Positions 10,301 to 22,160 of a DNA stretch of 64,000 nt are shown here, piece after piece; position 1 is the first letter of the stretch, and each line of letters starts with the position of its first letter. The DNA is taken from the NCBI GenBank assembly GCA_013397865.1, contig VZTI01004402.1, forward strand, positions 298,427-362,426, read 5' to 3'. This stretch comes from Struthidea cinerea. Taxonomy: Eukaryota; Chordata; Aves; Passeriformes; Corcoracidae. The notes beneath the pieces were generated by a model. It searched no databases and had not been told where the DNA came from. It worked only from the letters and a program-made list of their open reading frames with translations. The translations under genes and the position numbers were made by a program.

Positions 10301-13300
10301 GCTATTCAGTCATTGCAGTGCCTCCATCCTCAGCTGATAAGTTTGGCTTCAGACAGTAACCACTTAACTGCCACCAGTTAAGGTGACAGGCACCCACATT
10401 AAAGCTGAAAGCTGCACATTTTTAGATTTGAATTATCCTGGGAATCTAACTCCTGTATTGAAGCTGATAAAGAGCAGCATTGTCTGGAGGAAGCCCAGCT
10501 CTAGAAGTGGATGGATTTTGCTCTCATTGGGCCATTAATTTACTGAGGTAAATTAACCTGTTTCCAACCTGTTTCCTTTTTCAAGCTGACACTGCTTGGG
10601 CCTTTCTCTCCTTCCTTTCCTTGCTTTCTACTCAGCCCAAGGTATGTCAGCATTTGAAAGATCTCCAGTTCCTTTACTGATTTTGGAGAACTGTGACCTG
10701 CTCACTGAGTTGATAGTCAAAAATCACCGTTTGTACCAGGCCTTCTCAAAGGGTTTCTTGCAACTTCCTTGGATGGAGAAAGAGACTTGATGCAAACAAT
10801 TCTGGTGAATATAACTGTCACTAGATGCTAACTTTTATTTTCCAGTTTCAGGGGGTTTTTGTTTTGTTTAAAGTGGAGCCCAAGCCTAGGACAGGAAATG
10901 AATGCACTGAGCCACCCAGTCTGCTGACTGCTGATATAAAGAACATATGGATGAGGGCAGTGCAGGGGTGAAGTGGTTTAGCCGTTGCAATCATGCATCA
11001 AGCTGATTGATTTGAATCCAAGATGATGCTGACATTTCAACTCAGCCTTTTTTCTGTATTGCTGAAAGTTCAAAGGCAAGTGCAACCTCTTGGGAGAGGA
11101 AAAGTGTCCCCAGCAAGTTCAGGGGCTCAGAGCTGCCCTAGAGCTCTCCAGCCAGGCAAGGTCTTATTTCACTTTTCAAATATAGCATAGCTTTCTTCCT
11201 TGTTTGTTTGTACTGCTTGAGTTTGGGACAGTAGCCAGTATCCTATTTACCCCAGAAGCAGATTGATGGTAGACAGCTTAGCTGTTTGGGCAAGAATCAG
11301 CTCCCAGAGCAACCTCAGCACCTCTAAAGTGATGCTATTGTGATTCCAAGCTTGCTTTTTTTTTTCTTTCCGTAAGAATGCAAGTAAGATAGGAAATTTG
11401 AGCAGCCTTGTTCAAGTAATGGCTTAACTGAAGAACTTCCTTTTTTTCTTTTTTTAATGTCTCCCCCTCCTCATTTCTTGGAATATTATTATCTGCTTTT
11501 AATAACTATTGTTTGCATCTTTCTTGTCACCCTGATATTTTTCAAACCTCTTAGATTCCCATGTGTTTACAGTTTTCAAGGCAGCAAAAGAAAATGAGGA
11601 CTTGCCCCTTGGTATGAGAGAGTGCAAAAACCCTTTTCATTTTTACTGCTGGTTCACAAAATTTCTTGGTCCCAGGAGATGCAGAACAACACTGCCAGGA
11701 GAATCTTAAATGAGAAAATGCAATTATGAGACAAAATTTGATGAGACTGTGAGAAAGGACGTCAAAACAAGAGACCTGAAAGTTTGAAAGCCCATTGAAG
11801 TGCTCTGAAGGGCAGGGAATTCAAAGGGGTGTTGATGGGACCTCACCTCTCCAAGCCTTGCTCTTCTTCCCCATGAGCCATTAAAACACAGAACTGTCCA
11901 TGTGTGTGAAAAAGCAGCACAGATGATGGAGTAACATCTCCTGTAGTATCACAGCAGTTCTCTCCAGGAGTTGAGCTTGTGTGCTCTCCTTTTCTCAAGT
12001 ACCTCAGTTCTTCCTTCAGCAGAGCTTTTTGCTGCCACTGAGCTTTTTCGTCTTCCCTTAGAAACTGAGAAAGTGTAAGAGAAAACAGTGGGAGTCAGAG
12101 CCATTGCACTGCCTGTTCCTGTTCCTGCTGACCCCTGGTTCAGTGATGTTTGCCCACTTCAGCTGAGTCCAACTCCTGTCATGAAACAAAAGTTTCCATG
12201 TGAACAGTGAAATTCTCCCCAAGGTGGTCTTCTCAGTGCCCTCTGACTGGCTGGGCAGTTCCGTGCTGCAAACGTGGCAGACTGAGGTTCCTTCCCTTCA
12301 AGTTTGGATCTAACAGGGATGTAGTTCTCTACTGGAGACTGGTTCAGAAATTCCTTTTGGGAAATGTGGCTTAGCTCTCATTTGAGACCTTTGAATCCAA
12401 GTACAACATTTGGTTCCACATAGCAAATTTGCTTCTAAAAATATCTTCTCATGCCAAAGTTTGTTTGTTAGATACAAGAAGTGAATTATGTGAATAAATG
12501 TTATAGACTATTAAGTGCAATGTGAATTTACTCATAGTTTTCCAGTTAGTAAGTAGGTAGTAAAATGTGGTAACTATCTCTGTAAATCTACCTTCAAAAA
12601 TATTTTATGAAAAAGTATCAAAACACGTGAGATAGCTGTGATGGAATTGCTGATATGTGGAAGTGGCTTCCTGAGTACTGAAGTTTGTGAAGTAGCACAC
12701 AGGTACCTACCCCAATATTTTCTTCCATAGCACACACCTCCTGCTGCTCCAATGTTCCACCTCCTGCTTGTGTTTCTGGTGGCCTCTTCAATATAAGATC
12801 CACCAGGAGCTGCCCAAACCACCCTACAATGTGTCACCCACTTGCTGTCTGCTCCCATCACCGTGCTGACCATTCAGCAACCTCTGGCTTCAGGCATAAC
12901 GTGTGTCACCCTTGATCAAATTGATCAAATTTTCTGAGGAGTTCCTGGAGCATGTGGTCACTCTTGGAAGTATCCACAGCCTGCTGAGAGCACTTTCTGG
13001 CATCAGCACTCTGTGACTACTTGAACAATTTCTAAATGTTCATCTTCTCCTTCAATACATAGTAAAAAAAAATAAAAATATCCCAGTTAGATTTCCAGAT
13101 ATTTTGACACTGCATTCCAGCATCCGAGTAGTTTCATTTTTTTGGACATTTCTAATCTGAACAGGGAGAATTTTATTGAGCACCTAATGTCAAAATATGT
13201 GAAGTGCTAAATATCTGCAGATGTTATCTTAACATAATTGGGAAAGCCGTATGCTGTACCATTATATTGTCCCAAATTTTTTAGCTCCCATCAAATCATT

Positions 13301-13477
13301 ATGGTATGTAGAGAATCTGTATTTTGATAAGCTATTGGTTTGCTTTCCCAAACACATCGGATGCTTTCTGCTGTGTATTTCTTAATTCACAGGTGAAGGA
13401 CCCACCTGTTTATAGTGAATGACTTTCCTATGAATTTGCTTTGTTTCTAATAAGGAGTGAGCATAATCTTCCCTTGG
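7364..13477 (+). other. Downstream intron, first segment
   Basis: About 6 kb of intron without a recognisable exon or interspersed repeat. There are scattered T-rich runs (for example 11347-11366 and 11440-11457). AT-rich sequence from about 12360 to 13440 includes the tandem palindromes TTGATCAA at 12912-12929. No open frame here has a credible start and domain. Confidence 0.5.
12960..13440. promoter_or_regulatory. AT-rich block, weak candidate non-coding element
   Basis: A low-CpG stretch rich in TAAT/ATTA, ATTTGCT and TTATCTTAAC-like words, without repeat signatures. It resembles conserved non-coding DNA in composition only. Nothing specific is visible, and the call would need alignment to other birds. 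Confidence 0.15.
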
Positions 13478-13593
13478 GTAGGGCTGGACAGGGCTTGGAG
13501 CAACCTGGGCTAGTGGAAGGTGTCCCTGCCCTTGGCAGGGGTGGAATGAGATGAACTTTAAGGTCCCTTCCTACCCAAACCATTCTGTGTGTC
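13478..13593 (+). mobile_element. CR1 LINE 3' end, 5'-truncated, + strand
   Basis: GGGCTGGACAGGGCTTGGAGC, AACCTGGGCTAGTGGAAGG, TGTCCCTGCCCTTGGCAGGGG, TGAACTTTAAGGTCCCTTCC and ACCCAAACCATTCTGTG follow the bird CR1 3' end in order. The tail is the short degenerate ATTCTGTG repeat typical of CR1. Only about 115 bp remain, so no reverse transcriptase is encoded. It is the opposite orientation of the fragment at 40267-40452. Confidence 0.92.
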
Positions 13594-16500
13594 TTTTAGA
13601 CTTGTATAAGCTCAGAGACATCTCTAGTGGTTGATTAGGTAAATATTGAAAGTTTTGCACCCAGGTGAGCTCCTGAATGACTTTAGAATAGAACTTGGGA
13701 AGTGTGGGTTCTGAAGAGCCTGTGCAACCTCTTGACGTTGTCTTCTTTCATAATCCCTACTGCCTCCTTCAACCCTGAGCTTTTAACATGCTACTTTCTC
13801 ATGTAGCTGTTCCTTCGGAGCTCGTTTCCCCCCAAATTATCACTTGTTTTCCATTCATCCTCACAATGATGAAACTTTTATTTGCTTGAAGCTGTTAGAA
13901 GGGAGTTGTTTTTTTTCTCTCCTATGCAAGTCTCGCATTGTTAGAGCCTTTGGGAGCTGCTGACAGTGTAGTGTCCTCTGGAAAAAGGGAGATGTGCCAT
14001 GTTACACTGTGGGTCCTGCAAATGTAGTTAGAACCAAAATCAGGAAAAGCATTCTCCTGAAAAACTCCACCCTATCTCTCTTTTCCACAGACATTCCTCT
14101 GGAGGTGGTGGGGAAAGGGTGGAGCTGTGTTTATACCAGAAGTTAGTACTTTTTGGAGTGTTCACTGCCATTTGCATAGGGAAGAGCTAAATGAGAGGAA
14201 TAGTTTCTAATTGGTGTCCACTGATCAGTTTGATGCCTTCCAAGTGAATTACAGATAACAATGGAAGAAGAATTAAACCCACCTGCTGATGCTGTTTCCG
14301 AGTTTCCTTGCTGCTGCTTTCCTCGTTTTTTATCAGGAATAGGAAATGAGGCTCAGGCCTTTGATGTGAAATGCCCACTGCTGGAAGGGGTGGCAATGAG
14401 GAGTATCTTTCTCTCACTGACTTTGCGAGGCTATTACCCACTTAACCAGCTGGTTTGTGTTTAATTTTTGAGCACTTACAAAATTACAGCTCCCTGCCCA
14501 TGGCTTTTCAAGGGCTTAGTTATGAAATGTGTGGATTTAATGTTGCTGTCAAACAGTGCTGAATGGGATGGTTTCTTGAGGAAGAACTTACTGAATTTCT
14601 TGCAGGAGAATACTTGAGTGGCCTGATTTTCAGTGCCATTTCTTTTTAGTGCAATAATTTATTTACTTTTAGTTATCTTTGATATCTGACTCTAGAAGCA
14701 GTGGAGACTTGTGCAGATGTGAATGTTGGTGAGGATAAGGGAAAAGTGAGGCACAAAGTTCCACGTTTTCATGATCTTCACCCCTAGGTGTGACTCTGTG
14801 TTCAGAATCCTGCTCCCATCTCTTATTTCTGTCTTGTCATTACTGGGGGAAAGACAAGAATATACTTTACACCACACAAGTTCTAAGACCTGAGCAGAAC
14901 TGATCTAATAATGAACTGTCACTTTGTCTGAGTGATGGAGAAATATCTTGTACTCCTGAGTTTTAAAGACATGAGAATAAAGGAAAATCCTGAAGATGGG
15001 AGACTTCATCACCAGCATTCCACAGAGAGCAGATGGACAGGCCAAGGTACTCTTGCAAAGAGTTTTTTAATAAGTTTAAGCCAAGCTGTTGACAGTGCAA
15101 GCTGTTTGCATGTGCGAGTGGCAAGATGTGTCTGAGGGGGTGTGAGACGAAGGGGAGAGGTTGAAGGAGGCCACAGAGCACATGGGGTGGTGCAGTTGGT
15201 AGCAAGCTGAACTGGAGCCAAGATCTGGGGGTGAAGCAGATGGACACACTCCTGTTTCTACCTTAGGGACTCTTGCCTTTTCCCCCTTTTTTTTTACGTA
15301 GGTTTTTCATCAAACAAGTTAATGTGATTGGTACAGTAACACTTGTGTTTTCTGTGGTAACTAATTCCAGTTGTGGGCTGCTCAAAACCATCAGCACAAA
15401 GAGGGCTTGTGCAAGTGCAGGATCTAAGCAGGGTAAGCCTCATTCACACAAGCTTTCTTCGGGGAGAAGAGATTAACTGGGTACCTAAATCCCCATTACA
15501 ACTATCGTGGCATGCTTTGCCATGGGGAAATGGGATTGCAAAGAATTTGGATCCAGGTAGAACTGGAATTGCAAGCCCAGGATTAGGAACTAAGGTGAAT
15601 TTTCCAGAGAAGTTTGAGGTTGGTTTCATGTTTTGTAGACTTCAAGGTGAAAGCAAGAGGTAAGCATCGAATTCCCATGTTGCTGAATCCTAGACTTTAT
15701 TCTGACTCCATTCCTTGTTATGAAATGGGGAACCAAAAGTGTTCCTCCAAATAATAATTTCTGCTGGTGTTTAATTTCAATTTAATACGAAGTGCTAGGC
15801 AAAAGCATGTTCCATGCATTCCAGTGCTGTCCTCTCTAGGTGAGCCCATTAGAAGGATAAAGGCAGCAAAGTCAGTGCAGCTCCGTTTGGGAAGCTACAG
15901 AAACGTGCAAAACACAGAGTTCACTCAAAAGAAACTCTGTGCTGTCATCAGTGAGGGTTCAGACTGTGCCTGTTCGGGCAGAGGAGGCAAATGGAGTTTT
16001 ATCAGGGACTGTGCTCAGCCCAGCATGGCTTGTTATTCCATTTCCAGGTTAGTGTAAGGAATGGAGAGCCCTCCCAAATTGGATCTGTGTGTGTCGGAGG
16101 CTGAGCAGTACTGGGAATATGTGGTGGACTAGGATTAAAAAACAGTTAAATCTTGATTAAATTGTAGAGTTGGGCAAGAGTCCATGAAGTGAGATTCGAT
16201 CAAGGACAGCCACAGAGGCAGGGATAATTAAATGCACAGATTTCAATAAGAGATTCTGAAGGTAGCGGGATCCCAGGGGTGGGAGTGGAGTTTGTGGAAG
16301 ATGTCAGAATGAAGTGTTGCTCTAAACTCAGGAGAAGTTGGAGTTTGGTGCTACAAATGCTCTGATCAGGTGTAACATTTACTACTAAATAATCCATGGC
16401 ACTGCCTGACACACAACGAGTAAAACCTTCATGGACTGTGGCACCTGCGTGTGTCTGTGTTGGTGGTTCTCAGAGAGGTCAAGTTTCAGCATTTATTGGA

Positions 16501-17434
16501 ACTTTGGCCTTTTAAGTGCTAAACTCATGTGGAAGCCAGTCCTAATTGTGTGGCACATCCGAGCCCCAGGACCTTAAATACTGTAAAGGGATGTGTTGCA
16601 TCTGTGAAGGGAAGTGTCTGGCTCAGAAGGGAATGTGCCTTTCGTGGTAGATGGCGTTTGAATATGTTGTACAGTTAAATAGTTAGGTTGGTTAACTTTG
16701 GAGGAGTCAGTAGGTGTGTGTTGTACACAGCTGAAAAATATCGTCCGCACAAACAAGCTGTTCTAAATATACCATGACTGGTGCTCATTTGGGGCTAACT
16801 CATGGTTTTCAGAAGCTGGACAAGAAGTAGGTATAGACCCATTCTAATGATGACATGCATGTTATTACAGAAAGTCTGATTAAATGTTTCCTACGAGTGT
16901 AGCACTGCAAGATATCCTGATTGTCACTGCAGTGTCAAGAAATCTCGTTGGATGGTTCTTTAGCAACTTTACCATTCCTAAAAAGATGAAGGCTGGGAAA
17001 AACCTACTGGAGAAATGAGCTTTGCTTTTATGTGCCATCAGATTTTGAACAACATTTAATAAAAGACTTCATCAAAATGCATGAGCAAGTGAAACATCAC
17101 CATTTAACCAGGCTGCACTAGGTCCCTCAACCACCAAAGCAGGAAAGACACTGAGGAATGGCTCTGTGAAAATCCCCTATCATGAAGTTCATTAAGGACG
17201 GATAAACTTTATTCTGGACTCGTAACATATGCTTCTTGCTTGGGCTCCTGATTTGTTTCTCCTTGGATAGTGCATCCAAATCCACAAGTAACATGCAAGT
17301 TTGCATTTCATTTTGAGCCCAGCAGGCATACGGCAATGAGGTTACAAGACCTTTCCAAGTGAGCCTGGAGGGACTTGTTGGCTAGAGTTTGGATTTCTGG
17401 CAAGCAGCTCCCTCCAGCTCTCTTCTGTAATAAA
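13594..17434 (+). other. Downstream intron segment between CR1 and a MIR-like SINE
   Basis: About 3.8 kb of unique intron. Short open frames are present in several frames with no domain. I see no repeat, exon or RNA gene. Confidence 0.5.
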
Positions 17435-17520
17435 CTCAGGGTTCAGTCCCCGGCCTCGCACAGATACCGAGCTCTGTTGCGTGTCTCTGGGTAATCAGTC
17501 ACTGGGAAGGCACAGATGTT
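17435..17520 (+). repeat. Probable MIR-like SINE fragment
   Basis: AGGGTTCAGTCCCCGGCCTCG resembles the MIR B-box region, and TGTTGCGTGTCTCTGGGTAATCAGTCACTGGGAAGG resembles the core GTGTGACCTTGGGCAAGTCACT. The order and spacing agree with a MIR in + orientation. It is heavily diverged. Confidence 0.5.
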
Positions 17521-20500
17521 TCAAGATGCACAGCAATGGGTGCAGCATAAAAGAGAGGCAACAGCAGGGTCATGCTACAGATGCAACCACATCTCACATG
17601 TGTTCATTCTTGACAGGAGAATTCCTGTAGCGTTTGCGGTTTTCTGGTTGCTAATCCCATCAAACGAGGACTCAAAGGCTAATAATGCTGGGGGCTTTTA
17701 TTGCTGTTCCTTAAGCCATGCAGTGCCAGGTATGGCTGATGCCTCCACTGCAGGCAGATCCAAGAGAAGAGCAATAAAATAACAGAGAGGGGTGCAGGAT
17801 TGCCCCAGGCAGTGGCTTAACGTATCTGGGCAGCAATTCTAACAAAGTCAGAAGCATTAAAGAAACCTGGGGCTAGAAGATGTCCTAGCCTTTACCTGGT
17901 TGTGGAGATAAGAGATGAAAAAACTGCATTTTTTTCTTCTTTTCCTGTAAATGAAATACACTCAAGCCTAAAAGAGAAGAAGCCAGACCCAGGCAGGATT
18001 CAGAGTTTGATGTTTCATTTGTGTGTACATAATGAGTTTTGTAGCAGTAAGGCTGAAGAAGTTTTGGCGTGTATCCACTGTGGGAAGCGCAGGGCCTGTG
18101 TTCATTGCTAGGTGGTCCTTCATTCTAAAAACCATGAGGGACGTCCATGGCAGATGGGCTTTAATTAGACTATGTCTTGCTGCCAGTGACTGTCAAATGT
18201 GTCTCCCCAGATCAAGCACTAGAGCTTTCTGTTGAAGGTGTCAGGTCTTGCTCTCATGGAAAGAGAGTTTCCTGCAGCGTGAGCTGTAGAAAGAGCTGCG
18301 GTACCCCTGAGACACCGACAGAAATTGTGAAGTATCTTGGTTAATTAGTTCTTCAGCAGCCAGTTTGGGTGGAGATACAAACCTGTTGCTGTTGTCAGCC
18401 AGTGTTTTAGCCTCAATGGCAGAGGGCTGTGCTAAGTAACAAAGGTTCTGGTTTTCTCTTTACTGGTGTGGAGAGTTGTTAAACCCATATGGCTCAAAGT
18501 ACTTGTGTAGGGATGGCTCTGCTGTGTTGCTGCAGGGCTCTGCACTGTAAAAAGTTACAGCTCATTCAAGGAGGGGAACAAGCTACTCCTAAACTTGGCT
18601 TGTTTGATCTTTTCTAACTTAGCCTCAAGTGATTAAGCAAACAGTGTCTTTTCAAGCCTTCTCCAGTTGTGTGATCTGCTAAACACATCTCGCAGTGTGA
18701 TCTGCCAGAGATGCCTTGAACACTGTCCTTGTGCGGTGCACTCGCTGGTCCTTGTGGGAACATAAATAAGCAGTTATTTCTATTGCATCTGGTCTGTCTG
18801 GGTGGGATGCAGAGGATGGGTATTGGTTTATGTTTAACATAAACTTGAAGATTCTTGCTTTTGTCTTAATATTAGCACTCACAGCAAGGCGGCAGCTCTT
18901 TATTATCTACCCAGTAAAATAGTCCGTTCTCCTTGCAATGTGAGGGGTTCATCTGCAGAGTGATGTGTCTGCACAAGGTATCGTTCTTGCCCTGCCCTTG
19001 TCTTAGGGAGGCAGAACATCTACCAGCTGTCGTTGGGATACAAACCATAAAAACTGTAAGCTGCGTACAGACCAGCGTAACCACATCCCTCACACACCTC
19101 ATGGGGACTGTGAACGAGCATTTACATGGCTCCATTAATGCCTAGTGGACACTTTTTTTTCTGCAGTGGCTGTCCTTTGACACTCAGCACTGCTCTCCCA
19201 TACCTGAACAAATGTGAATGCTGTACACACTGGAATAAAAATCTTCACCCTGGAATCTGTGTTCTGCTACAGGTTCAGCTGTTAAGCTTTGGTCTTTGTT
19301 GATTGATGCAGAAGAGACAGCAAAAGTAAATTTGATGCCTCAAACTCATAAGAAGTGGTCAGGAGTAAGAGATGATGGTTTTCCTGAAGTATATCAAAAG
19401 CTGATTATTTACCAGTCCTTTCTCCTTGGAATTGTGATGATCCCAGAGTGAATGCGTGTCCCTTTTCCTATCCACATCTTTTTGTATGTTATTTGTATCT
19501 CAAATCAGCAGAAACTCTGATCTTCACCTGGCTTTTTATGGCAGCTTGTAGAACTGTAAATGTGAATATGCTTTGACAGCAAATCCTAAATCGACCTTGG
19601 TCACTGCAAGCTGGAATGATTTGAAAACCTGTGTAACCTTTTGACCAAACCTGGGCTGATATTCAACAAGAACTGAAGCCAGAACAGCCCTGATGACTTC
19701 AGACTTTCATTATAAGCCAGCTGTAGCCCCTAATGTACACTCAGGTTGGGACAGAGGATGTGATGGGTCAGCTGCACCCTTGGGGCAGGAATGTGCTTGC
19801 TCCCAGGGGATCCATTGAGCAGCGGTGTTCTCAGGGCTGCGTTTTGCTTTGGCACTGAAAAGCAGTGGGCACTTTCTTCTCCTTTTCACCACGGCTCCTG
19901 AGCACCAGCCACCCCAGGGCAGTCCTTGCCAGCATCTGTCATGGTTTTCCTTTGCTCCCCAGCTCTCCCCTTGGCCCTGACCAGTGTGACACTGAGCAGC
20001 TCCCTGGGAATCATCCTGAGGCTCTGCACAAACCCTGCACTACAACAGTGTGCTGGGTTTGCTGGTCCAGGTGTGCAGCTGATTTGAAATGTCTGTTAAA
20101 TCCCTTGTTCTGGCACAGATCCCTGTGCAGCTTGATGTCCCATCCGTGTGGATTGCAGCAGGCAGGGCTGAGCTAGCTCTGGGTCTGCATTAAGCAGCTG
20201 AATAGAAGCTAACTTCAGTTTGGGTGCAATAATCAGCCTCTGCTGGTGCAGTAGCATGGGCTCTCTCCCATTTGCTGTCAGCTGAAGTGGTGCCCAGTTT
20301 CTGAGAGGGTGTTGGAAGAGCAAAGAAGTAATCATCAAGTTTTTTCTGACTACTACAGATGACAGAGGAGAGTTGGACCACTGATGTTAACACAACAAAA
20401 CTCTGTGAACCTGTATAGAAAGGAACGGTGATTTTATTTCAAAACACACCAATATGTTCATTCTACCCACTCACATTCTTGTGACTGTGAGCACTTGTGT

Positions 20501-20836
20501 GGTCTGGATTGGATCACTTGTGTGACACGGACAAAAAGGGACAATAGTTGTCAAATCCTCTGTCTTTTGGGTCTTTCCAGGCTGTTGCAGAAAGCTGGAT
20601 TTTGGAGAGTCTTTCCTGCCTTCTGGATGTCAGCAATAGTCATGATGTTACCTTTAGACTTAGGAGTTTGCTTACTTCACTGTCAGTAACTACTACTTAG
20701 GGCTTCTGCCTGGTGTCTTTGACCTTATTTTGGCTGCCGTTTGTCTGCCCATTGAGATAACAGGAAGGAGCACAGTGTGTAACCTTCGTGTGTATTTCCT
20801 TCTCAGCAACATTAATGCTCCTGTCAAAAAAACCAG
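17521..20836 (+). other. Downstream intron segment
   Basis: About 3.3 kb with no recognised gene, RNA or repeat. Open frames of 60-103 codons at 17516-20176 overlap one another and carry no recognisable motif. Confidence 0.5.
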
Positions 20837-20895
20837 TTGGCACTTGGACTAGGTGATTGTGGTAGGTCCCTTCCAACTGGGACTATTTATTCTAG
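20837..20895 (+). mobile_element. CR1 LINE 3' terminal fragment, + strand
   Basis: CACTTGGACTAGGTGATTGTG, GTAGGTCCCTTCCAACTGGGA and CTATTTATTCTA match the last about 60 bp of bird CR1, just before its tail. It is a strongly 5'-truncated dead copy. Confidence 0.88.
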
Positions 20896-22082
20896 AAAAC
20901 AATTTCCCTGTGTGTGACAAACCCATGCCTTTTGAGATGCGCGTTGTGGGCAGAGTTCCATCCAATGCACCTGGAGATCCAGGTGTCTCTTTGGGATCTT
21001 GGAGTTGCTTTGGATCTGACAGCATGGGAGCTTCTCTGTGTTTGCTGCCATAAAGACACTTTTGATGTGCCCTGAAGCATCTTCCTGTGTGCTCTGCTCC
21101 CAGCTCCTGCTCCTGGGGTATCCAGCCTGCCCGTGCAAACAAACCAACCCCAAAACCCCCAAACATCATTTGGCATTCAGATTGCACAGCTTCCTCCCTC
21201 ACTCCAGCGACTGAATTCCACTTCATTGATGCAATGGGATGCTTCAGGCCATGTTCTCCAGGGCAGTGATTGCAACTCCTCGTGATTAAAGTGACTTGGC
21301 CAGCAGCCCTTATCACAGCAGGGTTCATTCCTCCAGTAAGAGTGGCTGGTGCACGTTAACTACACTGGGGTTCCAGATTTCATAGCCTTGGGATTTCTGC
21401 CTCAATAGTGAAAATATGCTGGGATTTGTTGTGATCCCACCTGAGTCCCACAGGATATTTGGATAATGGGCATACAGCAGGATCTGGGTGCCTGTAGCCA
21501 TCAATCTCCATAGGCACAGTAGGTGTTTTTATTGCCCTTGCTTATCTGGCTGTCCCTCACTCTTTTAATATGAACCATACCAAATAAAGCTGACTGAGGA
21601 TTGAAGACTATCCGTGGTATTCGTCACTTGCAGGAAGGGGAGCTGGTTCAGTGTTGGCTTTTAGCATTTGCTAGGCCTTGTCTCCTTGACAGAAAACAAC
21701 AGACTAAAGCGATTACCAAGAACAGCTGCTTAGAAGGGGCTTTGGATATTTTTTCCGCCTTTGCTGACCTGAACCACAGCAATTATAAGTTCTGGTTATT
21801 GTAAACTTACCACAGAACACAAGGCATACCTTAAGATGATGTCATGTCTAGACACACAATTCAGGTATAAATTATGGAGAGAAAGTAGCTTGTTCAGTGG
21901 TTAAACTGTAAAAATTTAACAAGATATTTCTGTGTCTCTAGCCTTCACTCTTGCATACGTATTTCTTTACCTCTTACCAGGAGAATTCTGTGACTGCCTC
22001 TTAATTTTTTTGTGTTGGGAGATGGAATTTCCTCCCTGTTCTCCATTTCATTTCCTATTTCTGCCTCGCTGGGTCTCAAGGG
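20896..22082 (+). other. Downstream intron segment
   Basis: About 1.2 kb without a recognised feature. Opposed open frames between 20849 and 21328 shadow each other and show no domain. Confidence 0.5.
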
Positions 22083-22160
22083 AAGCAGTGTAGCCATCTA
22101 CTCAGAGTCCAGAGCTAGAGAAGAAGACTCTTGGGTCCAGTCATGACTCAGGCAAGGTCA
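22083..22160 (+). repeat. Probable MIR-like SINE fragment
   Basis: AGCAGTGTAGCCATCTA, CAGAGCTAGAGAAGAAGACTC, TTGGGTCCAGTCATGACTC and AGGCAAGGTCAC follow the head-to-core order of MIR-type SINEs (GCAGTGTGGTCTAGTGG... GGACTCCTGGGTTC... GGGCAAGTCAC). It is diverged and lacks a clean B box. Confidence 0.45.

Noticed and set aside
15180..15250. Possible tRNA gene or SINE head (TGGTGCAGTTGGTAGCAAGC)
   Set aside because: It has an A-box-like start, but no B box (GGTTCRANNCC) or cloverleaf can be found at the right distance.
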